A stretch of 64,000 nt of DNA from Bradyrhizobium retamae (GTDB taxonomy: Bacteria > Pseudomonadota > Alphaproteobacteria > Rhizobiales > Xanthobacteraceae). The notes below the pieces were generated by a model. The model was not told the origin of the DNA. It saw only the letters and a list, made by a program, of their open reading frames with translations, and made no database searches. Below are positions 27,601 to 35,419 of the stretch, piece by piece. Position 1 is the first letter of the stretch. Each line of letters starts with the position of its first letter. The position numbers and the translations under genes are program-made. Location of the stretch: NCBI RefSeq assembly GCF_001440415.1, contig NZ_LLYA01000159.1, positions 62,001 through 126,000 on the forward strand, written 5' to 3'.

Positions 27601-27735
27601 GAGCAGCAGCGCAAGATACTGCGCCAGCTCGGCTGCACCCAGATGCAGGGCTACCTGTTCAGCGCGCCGAAGCCGGCGGCCGAGGCGAGACGATTGCTGG
27701 GTGGGGGATTGGAGGCCGCAACGGCCGTCGCCTGA
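24628..27735 (+). CDS. Membrane-bound dCACHE-PAS-PAS-GGDEF-EAL cyclic-di-GMP protein
   Basis: From the ATG at 24628 this is a 1035-residue sensor of cyclic-di-GMP turnover. Transmembrane helices at about 30-50 and 305-325 bracket a periplasmic double-CACHE-like domain (FDSNGDMINWSRP, ISERAYFKSFK). Two PAS domains follow (about 345-460 and 470-590), then GGDEF with an intact RLGGDEFAVI and EAL with CEALLRW, NVSPIQ, EITEAVL, DDFGTGFSS and KIDRCF. Both enzyme domains look competent. The ATG at 24628 has AAGGGAG directly upstream; an in-frame ATG at 24589 is less likely. Its last 85 bases overlap the convergent patatin gene. Confidence 0.93.
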   Translation: MRDLFHHLRGMKARTAAAGRHLAATIRGPVLWLTLCGGLLVAAIFVGTIMMAGEFRERALVNSERELQNTVLLLTRHFDQQFEDSDTLADDVISRLQISGIGSEEEFRQRVASAEAHEILRSKAGVLSYLGDISIFDSNGDMINWSRPLPAPKLNISERAYFKSFKFDSRSPSILAESVRSYLMGNLNSVIAHRLKGEDGIFLGVMTRRINPANYEKFFASVALGTGAAISMFHADGTLLARYPRVDALIGQNFSNAPLLQRVRESGSAQTLRVQSPIDQTARLGSAAPLAHYSGVVVATNTVAAALADWREQTRFLLGAATLSAVVIALILFLIIRQITRQSREAQQRLETERGRLDTALNNMIQGLATFDASARLVTFNQRYIDMHNLSADVVKPGCHLRDLMQHRKDRGSFDGDIDEFCDSVVQNIARGQAGHSVIQCADGRTFLTVRKPLADGGWVATMEDITERRNLERERDRNYAFLSQIIDHIPSQITVKDVHDRRYLLVNRVAEAHFGISRDLIIGRTASDIFPQAAAEIIAADEEKTLQSPDGLFKDEHVWETQGMGPRYVTSKRLGIRNAAGQAHYIINVVDDVTERRFANDKIAHLAHYDALTDLPNRVLFREQIGRELRKAAGGDRFALLYIDIDEFKGINDSLGHHVGDELLKAVAACLKDCIKPGDLIARLGGDEFAVIQTAIGGRAEVEEFVARIYEAIRQPYRCLGHHLSTDASIGIALAPEDGIELDQLIKHADLAMYAAKAEGRRTHRFFEPAMDARAQARLTMEQDLRQALADGGFEIHYQPLLDLASGEVTGCEALLRWRHPERGMVSPAEFIPIAEDTGLINELGDWVMQTACTEAAGWPSRVRLAVNVSPIQLKSPTLALRITGALAASGLPPDRLEIEITEAVLIHDDETALAILHQLRAIGVRIALDDFGTGFSSLSYLKRFPFDKIKIDRCFVSDIEVDGSAAIVQAVVNIAAARNMTTTAEGVETEQQRKILRQLGCTQMQGYLFSAPKPAAEARRLLGGGLEAATAVA

Positions 27736-29585
27736 CGCCGTTCCAGTGCGCCGGCGTCGAGGATGGCTGCGATGGCCGAACTGCCTCCCGCCTCCAGCGC
27801 CGCGATGGCCTCCCTGGCCCAGAGGTAAGAAGCTTCAAAGATTTCCGTGTGGCGATCGAAATCCGTCACATCGATATCGAGCGGAAGCGGCGGCCGCATC
27901 ACCGTATCGAACGGTCCGACCGGCAACGTATCGTAGCGCTGATGCGCCACGAGGCTTCGCCACAGCACGTTCACGGCGCTCGGGGCCGCGGGCAATAGCT
28001 TCTTGCGGAACGGCGTCAGCATCGCGGCGATCAATTCCAGCCGTCCCGGTAGCGAAGCATAATCGACGTCGAACATCTCCGCCGCGGGCTCGCCGAAATG
28101 CACGACCAAATTGGGGCCGCTCTTGAGCTGGTGCATCGACGCCAGCGGCACATTGTCGATCAGACATCCATCGACCAGCATCGCGCCCTCAGCCGTGTAG
28201 AACGGCGGCAACAGCCCTGGGATCGCGCTCGATGCGCGGACCGCCTGCCAAAGCGGCCCCGTGCGGATCAGTTCGAGATTGTGCGTCGAAAGATTGGTGG
28301 CGACGGCCGCAAACGGCCGCCAGCAATCCTCGATCCGGCAGTCAGCGCCGTATTGGCTGGCAAGCGCCCGATCGAACGCCTTGTGGTCCAACAGCGCATA
28401 GCGCGGCCAGGTCGGCCGCCGAAAGCTTCGGCTCCTGACGAAGATTTCATGCGTGCCGTGCTCGAGATGCTCGGCTTCGAGATTTTTGGCAAAGCCGGCC
28501 ACCATGGCCGAGCCGACGCTGGTGCCGACAAAGATATCGAACATCGCACCGCGCTCGCGAAAGGCCTTGTAGATTCCGACATGCGCGGTTCCAAAACTGC
28601 CGCCGCCGGCGGCGACGAAGCCGACGGCGCGGCCGCATAGAAACCGAATCAGGCTGTCGATATCGACCTGATCTTCGAGCGCGACATGGTGATGCATGAA
28701 GGCCGGCAGCCGAGCGAGCCAAGCCGCGGTGCCTGAGACCTCGCCGCTTCGCCGGTCATGGATGCGGACGAGACGGCGGGCCGAAATCGAATGAACCTCG
28801 CAGGCGAAAGTCTCGATTTCCGTCAATGGGGCCGCAGGCGTATCCCCGCGACAGGCGAACACGACCATGTCGGCCTGACGGATGGCCTTGCGCGCCCAGT
28901 GCTGGGCCTCGCGGCCGCCGAGATAGACCACCAGCGGCGCGGTGTGTTCGAGCCTGTTGAGCCATTCGGTGACTTCATGTGCATCGAGCGCGCGCCCGGG
29001 AAACATCGCATGCAAGCGGGCGGCGTCGACGATCTCGGCATGGGTCGCGGTCAAGCCGTCGCGCATCCGGCGATCGAAAGCGCCCGGCAGCGGCTCCAAT
29101 CCACCGTCGATCAGCGCCACCGTTCGTGCTTTGGGCGAGGTGCGGAACGGCGCGATGCGCGCGGTCTCCTTGGCGAACCGCCGCGCCAGCGCCGCGAGCA
29201 GCGCCTCGACGATGGCGGGGGCCTCCTCGACGAGCTTCTGATAGGCCGGACGCGTCAAGGCCAGCACGCTGGTGTCGCGGATGGCGATCACATCGGCGGT
29301 GCGCGGGACATCGGCGAAGAAGCCGATTTCGCCGACCAGTTCGCCGGCGCGAAGCTCGGCGATCGGTTCGAGATAGCCGGTCTTGCGCACCGCCAGCGCG
29401 CCGTGCAGCACCAGGAAGAGCGAGTCCGACGGCCCGCCTTGCGCGACCAGCATTTGCCCGCGCACCAGATCCTGGCGGACCATGGCGTTGAGGGCCTTTA
29501 GCCGCTGTTCGGCACTGAGCGTTCGAAACAGCGCGAAGTCCTCCAACGCGGAGCTCCACGCAAGTACCGAGCTCGATCCACTCAT
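27651..29585 (-). CDS. Cyclic nucleotide-binding/patatin-like phospholipase (NTE family)
   Basis: From the ATG at 29585 this is a 644-residue NTE-like lipase. The N-terminal cNMP-binding domain covers about 15-135, with phosphate-binding cassette GELVGEIGFFADVPRTADV, including the Arg-Thr-Ala. The C-terminal patatin domain covers about 320-560, with oxyanion loop GGGSFGTAHVG, nucleophile Ser in GTSVGSAM and catalytic Asp in DGCLIDN. The catalytic dyad is therefore intact. The protein is probably a phospholipase or lysophospholipase regulated by a cyclic nucleotide or nucleotide-like ligand. It lies tail to tail with the GGDEF-EAL gene and overlaps it by 85 bases. No transmembrane helix is evident. 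Confidence 0.9.
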   Translation of the reverse strand: MSGSSSVLAWSSALEDFALFRTLSAEQRLKALNAMVRQDLVRGQMLVAQGGPSDSLFLVLHGALAVRKTGYLEPIAELRAGELVGEIGFFADVPRTADVIAIRDTSVLALTRPAYQKLVEEAPAIVEALLAALARRFAKETARIAPFRTSPKARTVALIDGGLEPLPGAFDRRMRDGLTATHAEIVDAARLHAMFPGRALDAHEVTEWLNRLEHTAPLVVYLGGREAQHWARKAIRQADMVVFACRGDTPAAPLTEIETFACEVHSISARRLVRIHDRRSGEVSGTAAWLARLPAFMHHHVALEDQVDIDSLIRFLCGRAVGFVAAGGGSFGTAHVGIYKAFRERGAMFDIFVGTSVGSAMVAGFAKNLEAEHLEHGTHEIFVRSRSFRRPTWPRYALLDHKAFDRALASQYGADCRIEDCWRPFAAVATNLSTHNLELIRTGPLWQAVRASSAIPGLLPPFYTAEGAMLVDGCLIDNVPLASMHQLKSGPNLVVHFGEPAAEMFDVDYASLPGRLELIAAMLTPFRKKLLPAAPSAVNVLWRSLVAHQRYDTLPVGPFDTVMRPPLPLDIDVTDFDRHTEIFEASYLWAREAIAALEAGGSSAIAAILDAGALERRQATAVAASNPPPSNRLASAAGFGALNR

Positions 29586-29742
29586 TTGGCGGTACCCTGT
29601 TGAATTCGCGGCCGACTTTAGCGCCGCCCACACACGACCGCGAGCGATATAAAGAGTGCGCCTCGGCGCAGCGCGGCAATGCGCCCGGCGTCATCTGGCA
29701 CTCGGCTGCACTGCAGCATGACGACCTTATCCGCCGGCCGCT

Positions 29743-30822
29743 CTACGCCGCCCACCGGCTGCGATTGTTCTCGGCGAGAATGGGCCGGATCAGCCGGCCA
29801 AAACGCTCGGCCTCCTCGTCATGCAGATAGCCGGACAGGCAGAACGAGTGGCAGCCGACATCGATGAATTGCTGCAGCGTCTCGGCGCACTGGACGGGAT
29901 TGCCGACGACGGCAATGCCGGCGCCGGGGCGGACTTTTGTGATGCCGGTCCACAGATGCGGCAGCAGGAGATCGCCATGCTCGCGGGCGAGCTGCTGCAC
30001 CCGCTGGTTCGCTTCCGATTTGGTGTAAAGCGTTTTCATTTCCTGCTTCTGCCGCTCGGTCGCATGCCGTACCAGTTGATCGGCGGCCTCCCAGGCGTCC
30101 GCCTCGTTCTCGCGGCAGATCACTTGAAGGCGCATGCCGAAGCCGATGTCATTCTCGCGGTCATGCGCGCGCGCCATCTCCCTGATCTCGGCGATGTTCG
30201 AGGCGATCTTTTCCGGCAAATCGCCCCAGAACAGATGCACGTCGGAATGTTTGGCCGACAGTTCCCAGGCTTGGCGCGAGCCGCCGCCGAGATAGAACTT
30301 TGGAAACGGCTGCTGGTGCGGGCGCGGGCGGATGTGCGCAGCCGATAGCTTGTGAAAGTTGCCTTCGAAATTCACCGGCCCCCGCGTCGTCCACAGCGCC
30401 TTCAGGATCGAGACTTCCTCTTCCATCAATTCGTAGCGTGCTTCCTTCGGATAACGGACGCCCTCGCCCTCGACCTCGCTTTCGTTCTGGCCGGCGATCA
30501 GATTGATGCAGATCCGCCCGCCCGACATCTGGTCGAAGGTCGAGATCATTTTCGCCAGCAGCACCGGATTGATGTACCCAGGCCGCGCCGCAATCAGCGG
30601 CTTAATCGACGACGAACGCGCCGCCATGAACGCACCCGTGATCCAGGCTTCCCAGCATACGGAACCGACCGGGATCAGGAGATATTCGAAGCCGGCCTTC
30701 TCCGCCGCCTGCACCACGCGGTCGCACAGTTCAGGAGACCCCGGAATCTGAGCGTCCATCAGGCCATAGGCGGTGGTGTCGCCATGCGTGGGCAGATACC
30801 AGCCGAATTCGAGCGGACGCAT
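29743..30822 (-). CDS. LLM class flavin-dependent oxidoreductase (alkanesulfonate monooxygenase SsuD-like)
   Basis: This 359-residue FMNH2-dependent monooxygenase of the SsuD type has the N-terminus EFGWYLPTHGDTTAYG, then AARPGYINPVLLAKMISTFDQMSGGRICINLIAGQ and FYLGGGSRQA, all close to alkanesulfonate monooxygenases. An AAGGGAG Shine-Dalgarno supports the ATG. No ssuABCE genes are adjacent, so no flavin reductase or sulfonate transporter is linked. It probably oxidises an organosulfur or other small compound, but family members vary in substrate. It belongs to a different subfamily from the gene at 17043-18284. Confidence 0.88.
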   Translation of the reverse strand: MRPLEFGWYLPTHGDTTAYGLMDAQIPGSPELCDRVVQAAEKAGFEYLLIPVGSVCWEAWITGAFMAARSSSIKPLIAARPGYINPVLLAKMISTFDQMSGGRICINLIAGQNESEVEGEGVRYPKEARYELMEEEVSILKALWTTRGPVNFEGNFHKLSAAHIRPRPHQQPFPKFYLGGGSRQAWELSAKHSDVHLFWGDLPEKIASNIAEIREMARAHDRENDIGFGMRLQVICRENEADAWEAADQLVRHATERQKQEMKTLYTKSEANQRVQQLAREHGDLLLPHLWTGITKVRPGAGIAVVGNPVQCAETLQQFIDVGCHSFCLSGYLHDEEAERFGRLIRPILAENNRSRWAA

Positions 30823-30966
30823 GAACGCTTCTCCCTTGACGTGCTCTTTGGCGCGCTTGTTGCTTGATCGTCGTGGGAATCAGTCTAGCGTCTGCCGGGC
30901 CTGGGGCAATCGGGTTCGCCCGCAGCGCGGTTTCGTCAGCATTGCGTCAACATAGGAATAGCATCC

Positions 30967-31374
30967 ATGTCACCGGTCTCACTGCTCCTCAATGTGATCT
31001 GGGTCGTTCTCGGCGGCGCGTGGATGGCGTTCGGCTGGCTGGTCGCGTCCGTCGTCATGGCGATCACGATCATCGGCATTCCCTGGGCGCGGGCCGCGTT
31101 CAATATCGCGGCGTACACCTTGTTCCCGTTCGGCTTCACGGCGGTCTCGCGCGACGCATATACGGGTCAGGAAGATATCGGCACCGGACCGCTCGGGGTG
31201 ATCGGCAACATCATCTGGCTGGTGCTGGCGGGATGGTGGCTGGCGCTCGGGCATGTCGTCACGGCCGTGCTGCTGGCCGTAACAATCATCGGCATTCCCT
31301 TTGCCTGGGCCCACTTAAAACTTGCCGGCATCGCGCTGTGGCCGATCGGCAAGATCATCGTTCCCGCGAACTAG
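30967..31374 (+). CDS. YccF domain membrane protein
   Basis: This 135-residue inner-membrane protein is built of two YccF repeats. The repeated motif is visible twice: NVIWVVLGGAWMAFGWLV with ITIIGIPWARAAFNIAAYTLFPFG, then NIIWLVLAGWWLALGHVV with VTIIGIPFAWAHLKLAGIALWPIG. About four membrane segments result. The family's function is unknown. It converges on the universal stress protein gene with 13 bases between the stops. Confidence 0.9.
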   Translation: MSPVSLLLNVIWVVLGGAWMAFGWLVASVVMAITIIGIPWARAAFNIAAYTLFPFGFTAVSRDAYTGQEDIGTGPLGVIGNIIWLVLAGWWLALGHVVTAVLLAVTIIGIPFAWAHLKLAGIALWPIGKIIVPAN

Positions 31375-31387
31375 GTTCAGCCTCTGA

Positions 31388-31864
31388 TTATCCCGAGGCC
31401 ACCGTTTCCGCCGGTTTCAACCGCTCGAATTCGGCGTCGCTGATTTCGGTCTGGGCCACCAGCACGCTGCAGCGCAGCCGCTTGACCAGGTAGCTGCCGA
31501 TCGAGCCGAACCAGCGCGCCAGCGCCCCCTGCGGGCGGTGTCCGACGACAACCAGATGCGCGCCGATTTCTTCGGCGACCTCGGCTATTTTCTGCCCGGC
31601 ATCGCCGACTTCCAGCCGCACTGTCGGCGTAAATCCCAGCGCCTTCAGCCGCTCGGCGCCTTCGTTCAGGATAGCCTTGTAATCCTCGGTCTGCAGTTCG
31701 ATCGGGATCGTAAGCCCGGCCTCGGGCGTCATGATCGAGGAGACCTCGACGACGGCGAGCAAAAAGACCTCGGAACGGCAGAGTTGTGCGAGCTTTGCGC
31801 CCTCCCGCAACGCGCGCCGCCCCTCGACCGAACCGTCATAGGCGAGAAGAACCTTCTTATACAT
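31388..31864 (-). CDS. Universal stress protein (UspA family)
   Basis: This 158-residue single-domain Usp starts MYKKVLLAYDGSVEGRRAL, the usual first strand with the nucleotide-contacting Asp. The C-terminal motif reads VVVGHRPQGALARWFGSIGSYLVKRLRCSVLV, matching the G-x2-G-x9-G-S ATP-binding pattern in relaxed form. GGGGACG about nine bases upstream supports the ATG. Usp proteins of this kind respond to starvation or low oxygen. It stands alone, with tRNA-Arg 175 bases upstream on the other strand. Confidence 0.9.
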   Translation of the reverse strand: MYKKVLLAYDGSVEGRRALREGAKLAQLCRSEVFLLAVVEVSSIMTPEAGLTIPIELQTEDYKAILNEGAERLKALGFTPTVRLEVGDAGQKIAEVAEEIGAHLVVVGHRPQGALARWFGSIGSYLVKRLRCSVLVAQTEISDAEFERLKPAETVASG

Positions 31865-32038
31865 CGGACGTCCCCATCCATGGTCTAGAAGATCAACGCG
31901 TCAAGACTAGCACCCAATTGAGAGGAACGGATCGGAATTTTGCATGGCAAACGCGGCCGGCGTCGTGCCACCTTCGTCTCAGCACCCCAGAAGGGCCGGT
32001 TGCCCCTGCCCGGCCAATCGGCTAAATGAAGCACCGAA

Positions 32039-32115
32039 GCACCCGTAGCTCAGCTGGATAGAGCGTTGCCCTCCGAAGGCAAAGGTCACACGTTCGAATC
32101 GTGTCGGGTGCGCCA
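32039..32115 (+). tRNA. tRNA-Arg (anticodon CCG)
   Basis: The 77 bases fold as a standard cloverleaf. The acceptor stem GCACCCG pairs with CGGGTGC, the D-arm is GCTCAGCTGGATAGAGC, and the anticodon stem TTGCC/GGCAA frames the loop CTCCGAA with anticodon CCG. The T-arm is ACACG-TTCGAAT-CGTGT. The discriminator base is G and CCA is encoded (32113-32115). It reads CGG arginine codons. No integrase gene or repeated copy of the tRNA 3' end was seen nearby. Confidence 0.97.
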
Positions 32116-32168
32116 GTTCGTGTCCTGGGCGCGCAATATCCTGCCGAACAAATCCACACAAAACTCAG

Positions 32169-33314
32169 TCAGCGTGCGAGCTCTGCTCTAACCTCACCGA
32201 GCAGCGCCATGCCAGCTAACCGACCCAATTCGTCCGAACATTTCGCGCTCTTGCCGTAGCAGCCGAATGCAACCGCTACGCGCTCCGAAAGCGGTCCGAT
32301 GCTGGGCAGGCCCTTGTCGCTAAAGGTGGTCATGCAAGGCACGACGCGGCGTTCTTCGAATTTGAGGTCGCGAATACGGTCAAGGATCTGCTTTTGAAGC
32401 CCATCGGCAACGTGAATCGATCCGCCCGATTGGAACCAGTCCTTGATATCCGCCTCGCTCTCGAGCGGAAGATCGACGGGATCACCGCCGAGCTTTAACC
32501 AGGTTTGGCCGTCCGGATAGGGGATTGGCGGCAGAATGTAGGGATTCTCGCCCTTGGGCCCGACACAACGCATCGACGGCATTCCGGCTAAGCGTTCAAC
32601 CTCCGCCGCACCAAGCCGAAACATCGCCGCGGTGCGCGCATAGACCGTAAAACCCAATGATTGGCCGAGCAGTGATTGGGTATGCCCGCCGGCCGCAACG
32701 AGAACACGCTCGGCCTCGACACTGCCCGATCTCGTCCGGATCGTCACACCAGAGCCGCTTTCCGAAATCCCCAGAGCAGGCTCGTCGATGATCCGAGCCC
32801 CGGCGCGCTCCGCCGCGATCGTCTGCGCCCGGACCAAGCGGCGCGGGCTGATGTATCCGGCATTCCGCGGCTCGAAATACCCCTGCATTCCCGCCGTTGA
32901 TCTCAGAAACGGAAATCGCTCGGCGAGCGCCGTGTCATCATATGCTTCACAAAGAATCCCGGCCTCAACGGCGATTTTGCCAACCGAAGCGACGTCCCTG
33001 TTTTCGCCAGGGCCAACGTGAAGCACGCCGACTTCCCGGTAGAATTCCATACCGCTTTCCGCTGAAATCTCGCCGTAGCGCGAAATCGCAGCGCAGTTCA
33101 CGTGCCTCCAAAATGGGTCCGAATCGAAACTCCGCGTGATACGGCCCTCATCGTAGTGGCTTCCAAAGACGCCGTTATGGCGCGAATAATCTGCCGGCTC
33201 ATTGGGCCCGATCAGTGCAACATCATGGCCCATTTTGCTCAAATGTCGCGCAGCCGCCGCCCCGATCAGACCGCGTCCGATCACCACAAGTTTGATCGCT
33301 TTATTGACGCTCAC
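32169..33314 (-). CDS. FAD-dependent amine/amino-acid oxidase (DAO, sarcosine oxidase-like)
   Basis: This 381-residue DAO-family flavoprotein has an N-terminal dinucleotide motif VVIGRGLIGAAAARHL. SRHNGVFGSHYDEGRITRSF resembles monomeric sarcosine oxidase and N-methyltryptophan oxidase. The Cys in VVPCMTTFSDKGLPSIGP sits where those enzymes attach FAD covalently. The final block FGCYGKSAKCSDELGRLAG matches the FAD-binding end of the family. AGGAG eight bases before the GTG at 33314 fixes the start. An MFS carrier gene lies 39 bases upstream on the same strand, so uptake and oxidation of one substrate is plausible. The substrate, probably a secondary amine or amino acid, is not known. Confidence 0.87.
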   Translation of the reverse strand: MSVNKAIKLVVIGRGLIGAAAARHLSKMGHDVALIGPNEPADYSRHNGVFGSHYDEGRITRSFDSDPFWRHVNCAAISRYGEISAESGMEFYREVGVLHVGPGENRDVASVGKIAVEAGILCEAYDDTALAERFPFLRSTAGMQGYFEPRNAGYISPRRLVRAQTIAAERAGARIIDEPALGISESGSGVTIRTRSGSVEAERVLVAAGGHTQSLLGQSLGFTVYARTAAMFRLGAAEVERLAGMPSMRCVGPKGENPYILPPIPYPDGQTWLKLGGDPVDLPLESEADIKDWFQSGGSIHVADGLQKQILDRIRDLKFEERRVVPCMTTFSDKGLPSIGPLSERVAVAFGCYGKSAKCSDELGRLAGMALLGEVRAELAR

Positions 33315-33353
33315 GATTAACTCCTACGCCCCGCTTGCATAAGCAGCATGAAG

Positions 33354-34682
33354 TCAGCTCTCCGACGACGGAGTCGATCTGGCATTGGCTTGCATCGGCG
33401 CGCGCGCATAGGCCTCCGGGATAATAATCGAGGGATCGGTCGGGTCCAGCGCATCGTGCGTGACCACCGTGCCCACGAGTGCTGTCGCGGCAAGATCGAA
33501 GTCGGTCTTCTGTGGCGAAGCGAGCGAGACCTGCACCTGCGTCCGATACAAAACGTAGGCCGCAAGCAACGCCTGAACCATTGCGGTGAACAGGAACAAG
33601 GCGCGTGGCCCTTCCGCCGACATGAGGGAAGCGGCAATGAGCGGCCCGACCACCGAACCGAGGCCGTTGGTGAGCAGGATTGTGGCGGCGATCGGTACGA
33701 CATCACTCGCTGGGGTCTTGTCATAGGCATGAGCCGCGGCAAGCGAATAGCCGGGCAGCGCGAGCGCCCCGAAGAGAATGCCGAATAGCAGCAGCATCAT
33801 TCCGGATGCGGAGATCAGCCACGAGGCAACGCCCGCAGCGGCGGCTCCGATCAAGAGAACGAGCAGCACCAGGCGGCGATCGAAGCGGTCGGACAGACGG
33901 CCTACCGGCCACTGGACGATCGCTCCTGCCAGCACCGCCGTACTCATGAACAGCGCCACCTGATCGATGCTGAGGCCGCTGCCGGCGGCCGACAGCGGCG
34001 CAAGGCCCCAGAATGCACCGTTAGCTGCGCCAATCATGAAACTTGCGACCAGCGCGACGGGTGCCGCGCAGTATAGCTGTCCGACGCGAAAGCTGACGGT
34101 GGTAATCGGTGCTGGTTGCGCCGCACGCGTCAGGGCCACCGGAACGATGGCCAGCGAGGAAAGCATGGCAGCCACCATGAAGTTCCCGGCCTCAGCGATC
34201 GGATAAAGCGTTACCAGTGCCTGACCAAACGTGATGGCGCCATAATTGACCACCACGTAAGCCGACAGCACGAGCCCGCGATTCTCGTTGGAGGCGCGAT
34301 CGTTGAGCCAGCTCTCGACCACCAGGTAGAGACCGGCGAGGCAGAGGCCGGTTACGCCGCGGAAAACTATCCAGGCCACGACCACCGGCGCGAGCGCGTA
34401 GGCAAGCGCCACGGCGGCCGCCACCGCCACCATCGCTGTAAAAGCGCGAATGTGTCCCGCGCGCTGGATCAGATAAGGCGCGAGCAGACAGCCGCTGACG
34501 AAGCCGACGTAATAGGCCGAGCTGATGACACCGAGCGCAAGATCGTCAAAACCTTCCGCGCTGCCGCGCAACGGCAGCAACGTGAATTGCAGACCGCTGC
34601 CCGCCAGCAGGAACGCCAGCCCCAGAAGCAACGACACGATCGGGCGCAAGGTCTTCGGCATCCGGATCGACCCAACAGTCAT
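33354..34682 (-). CDS. MFS transporter (YcaD-like)
   Basis: From the ATG at 34682 this is a 442-residue carrier with about twelve transmembrane helices. Helix 1 is IVSLLLGLAFLLAGSGLQF and the loop GVISSAYYVGFVSGC follows; later GRLSDRFDRRLVLLVLL is the typical cytoplasmic MFS motif. The subgroup resembles YcaD and related efflux or uptake carriers. An ATG at 34661 (MPKTLRP) is an alternative start. An earlier in-frame ATG at 34865 would reach to within 18 bases of the fabA start and is unlikely. The hydrophilic tail after the last helix is about 55 residues. The gene is probably co-transcribed with the downstream FAD oxidase. Confidence 0.88.
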   Translation of the reverse strand: MTVGSIRMPKTLRPIVSLLLGLAFLLAGSGLQFTLLPLRGSAEGFDDLALGVISSAYYVGFVSGCLLAPYLIQRAGHIRAFTAMVAVAAAVALAYALAPVVVAWIVFRGVTGLCLAGLYLVVESWLNDRASNENRGLVLSAYVVVNYGAITFGQALVTLYPIAEAGNFMVAAMLSSLAIVPVALTRAAQPAPITTVSFRVGQLYCAAPVALVASFMIGAANGAFWGLAPLSAAGSGLSIDQVALFMSTAVLAGAIVQWPVGRLSDRFDRRLVLLVLLIGAAAAGVASWLISASGMMLLLFGILFGALALPGYSLAAAHAYDKTPASDVVPIAATILLTNGLGSVVGPLIAASLMSAEGPRALFLFTAMVQALLAAYVLYRTQVQVSLASPQKTDFDLAATALVGTVVTHDALDPTDPSIIIPEAYARAPMQANARSTPSSES

Positions 34683-34882
34683 CAGAGTCCAGATTCTCTG
34701 AATCCACAATGTGTTGATAAGGCAGCAGACCATAAGAAGTTTCGCGCCCGGCAGCGGCCCGATCCTGGCAAACTCACGGACGAAATCTGGGCGATCATGG
34801 CCTGCGCCTGCCGCCAGGCTCCGCGTCGAAAAGGCGGCCGTGAACGTTCGACAACCACTCGCCAAACATCGACAGAGGTGAC

Positions 34883-35419
34883 ATGGCCGTATCCGACCCG
34901 CGCGACTTTCACGCTCCGCAATCGTCCTACACCCGTGAAGAGCTGCTCAAGTCGAGCGAAGGCGGCTATTTCGGACCGGGCAATGCTCAGCTCCCGGCAC
35001 CGCCCATACTGATGATGGATCGTATCAGCGAGATCAGCGTGGACGGCGGCGAATTCGGCAAGGGCCATGTCATCGGCGAGCTCGATATCACGCCGGACCT
35101 TTGGTTCTTCGACTGCTACTTTGCCGGTGATCCGGTAATGCCGGGCTGCCTCGGTCTCGACGCCATGTGGCAGGTCATTGGCTATTGGCTTGGCTGGTCG
35201 GGCTCCCCAGGCAAAGGGCGCGCGGTCGGCGTTGGCGAGGTCAGGTTACAAGGCGGTGTCAAGCCGGACACAAGGCGCGTGCGATACGAGGTCAGCATGC
35301 GCCACGTCAGGCGCGGCAAACTGGCGGTTGCAATTGCGAATGGCCGTGTGTTTGCCGACGACACATGCGTCTATATCGCCAAGGATATGCGGGTCGGACT
35401 GATAGCGCCGGCGACCTGA
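34883..35419 (+). CDS. FabA-like 3-hydroxydecanoyl-ACP dehydratase/isomerase homologue with catalytic His replaced by Tyr
   Basis: This 178-residue hot-dog-fold protein is collinear with E. coli FabA, which makes the cis double bond of unsaturated fatty acids. Nearly all signature segments are intact: QLPAPPILMMDRI, GELDITPDLWFF, GDPVMPGCLGLDAMWQ (catalytic Asp93, E. coli Asp84) and GKGRAVGVGEVR. In E. coli the segment before GDPVMPG reads FFGCHF and supplies the active-site His70. Here it reads FFDCYF, with Tyr79 encoded by TAC. A single C-to-T change from CAC would produce it. AGAGGTGAC before the ATG is a good ribosome-binding site. No fabB follows, unlike the usual fabA-fabB pair. The protein is probably inactive in the classical reaction or has a changed role. 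Confidence 0.93.
   Translation: MAVSDPRDFHAPQSSYTREELLKSSEGGYFGPGNAQLPAPPILMMDRISEISVDGGEFGKGHVIGELDITPDLWFFDCYFAGDPVMPGCLGLDAMWQVIGYWLGWSGSPGKGRAVGVGEVRLQGGVKPDTRRVRYEVSMRHVRRGKLAVAIANGRVFADDTCVYIAKDMRVGLIAPAT

Noticed and set aside
29690..29715. Sigma-54 promoter (TGGCAC ... TGCA)
   Set aside because: The spacing between the GG and GC elements is one base short and there is no matching downstream gene on that strand.
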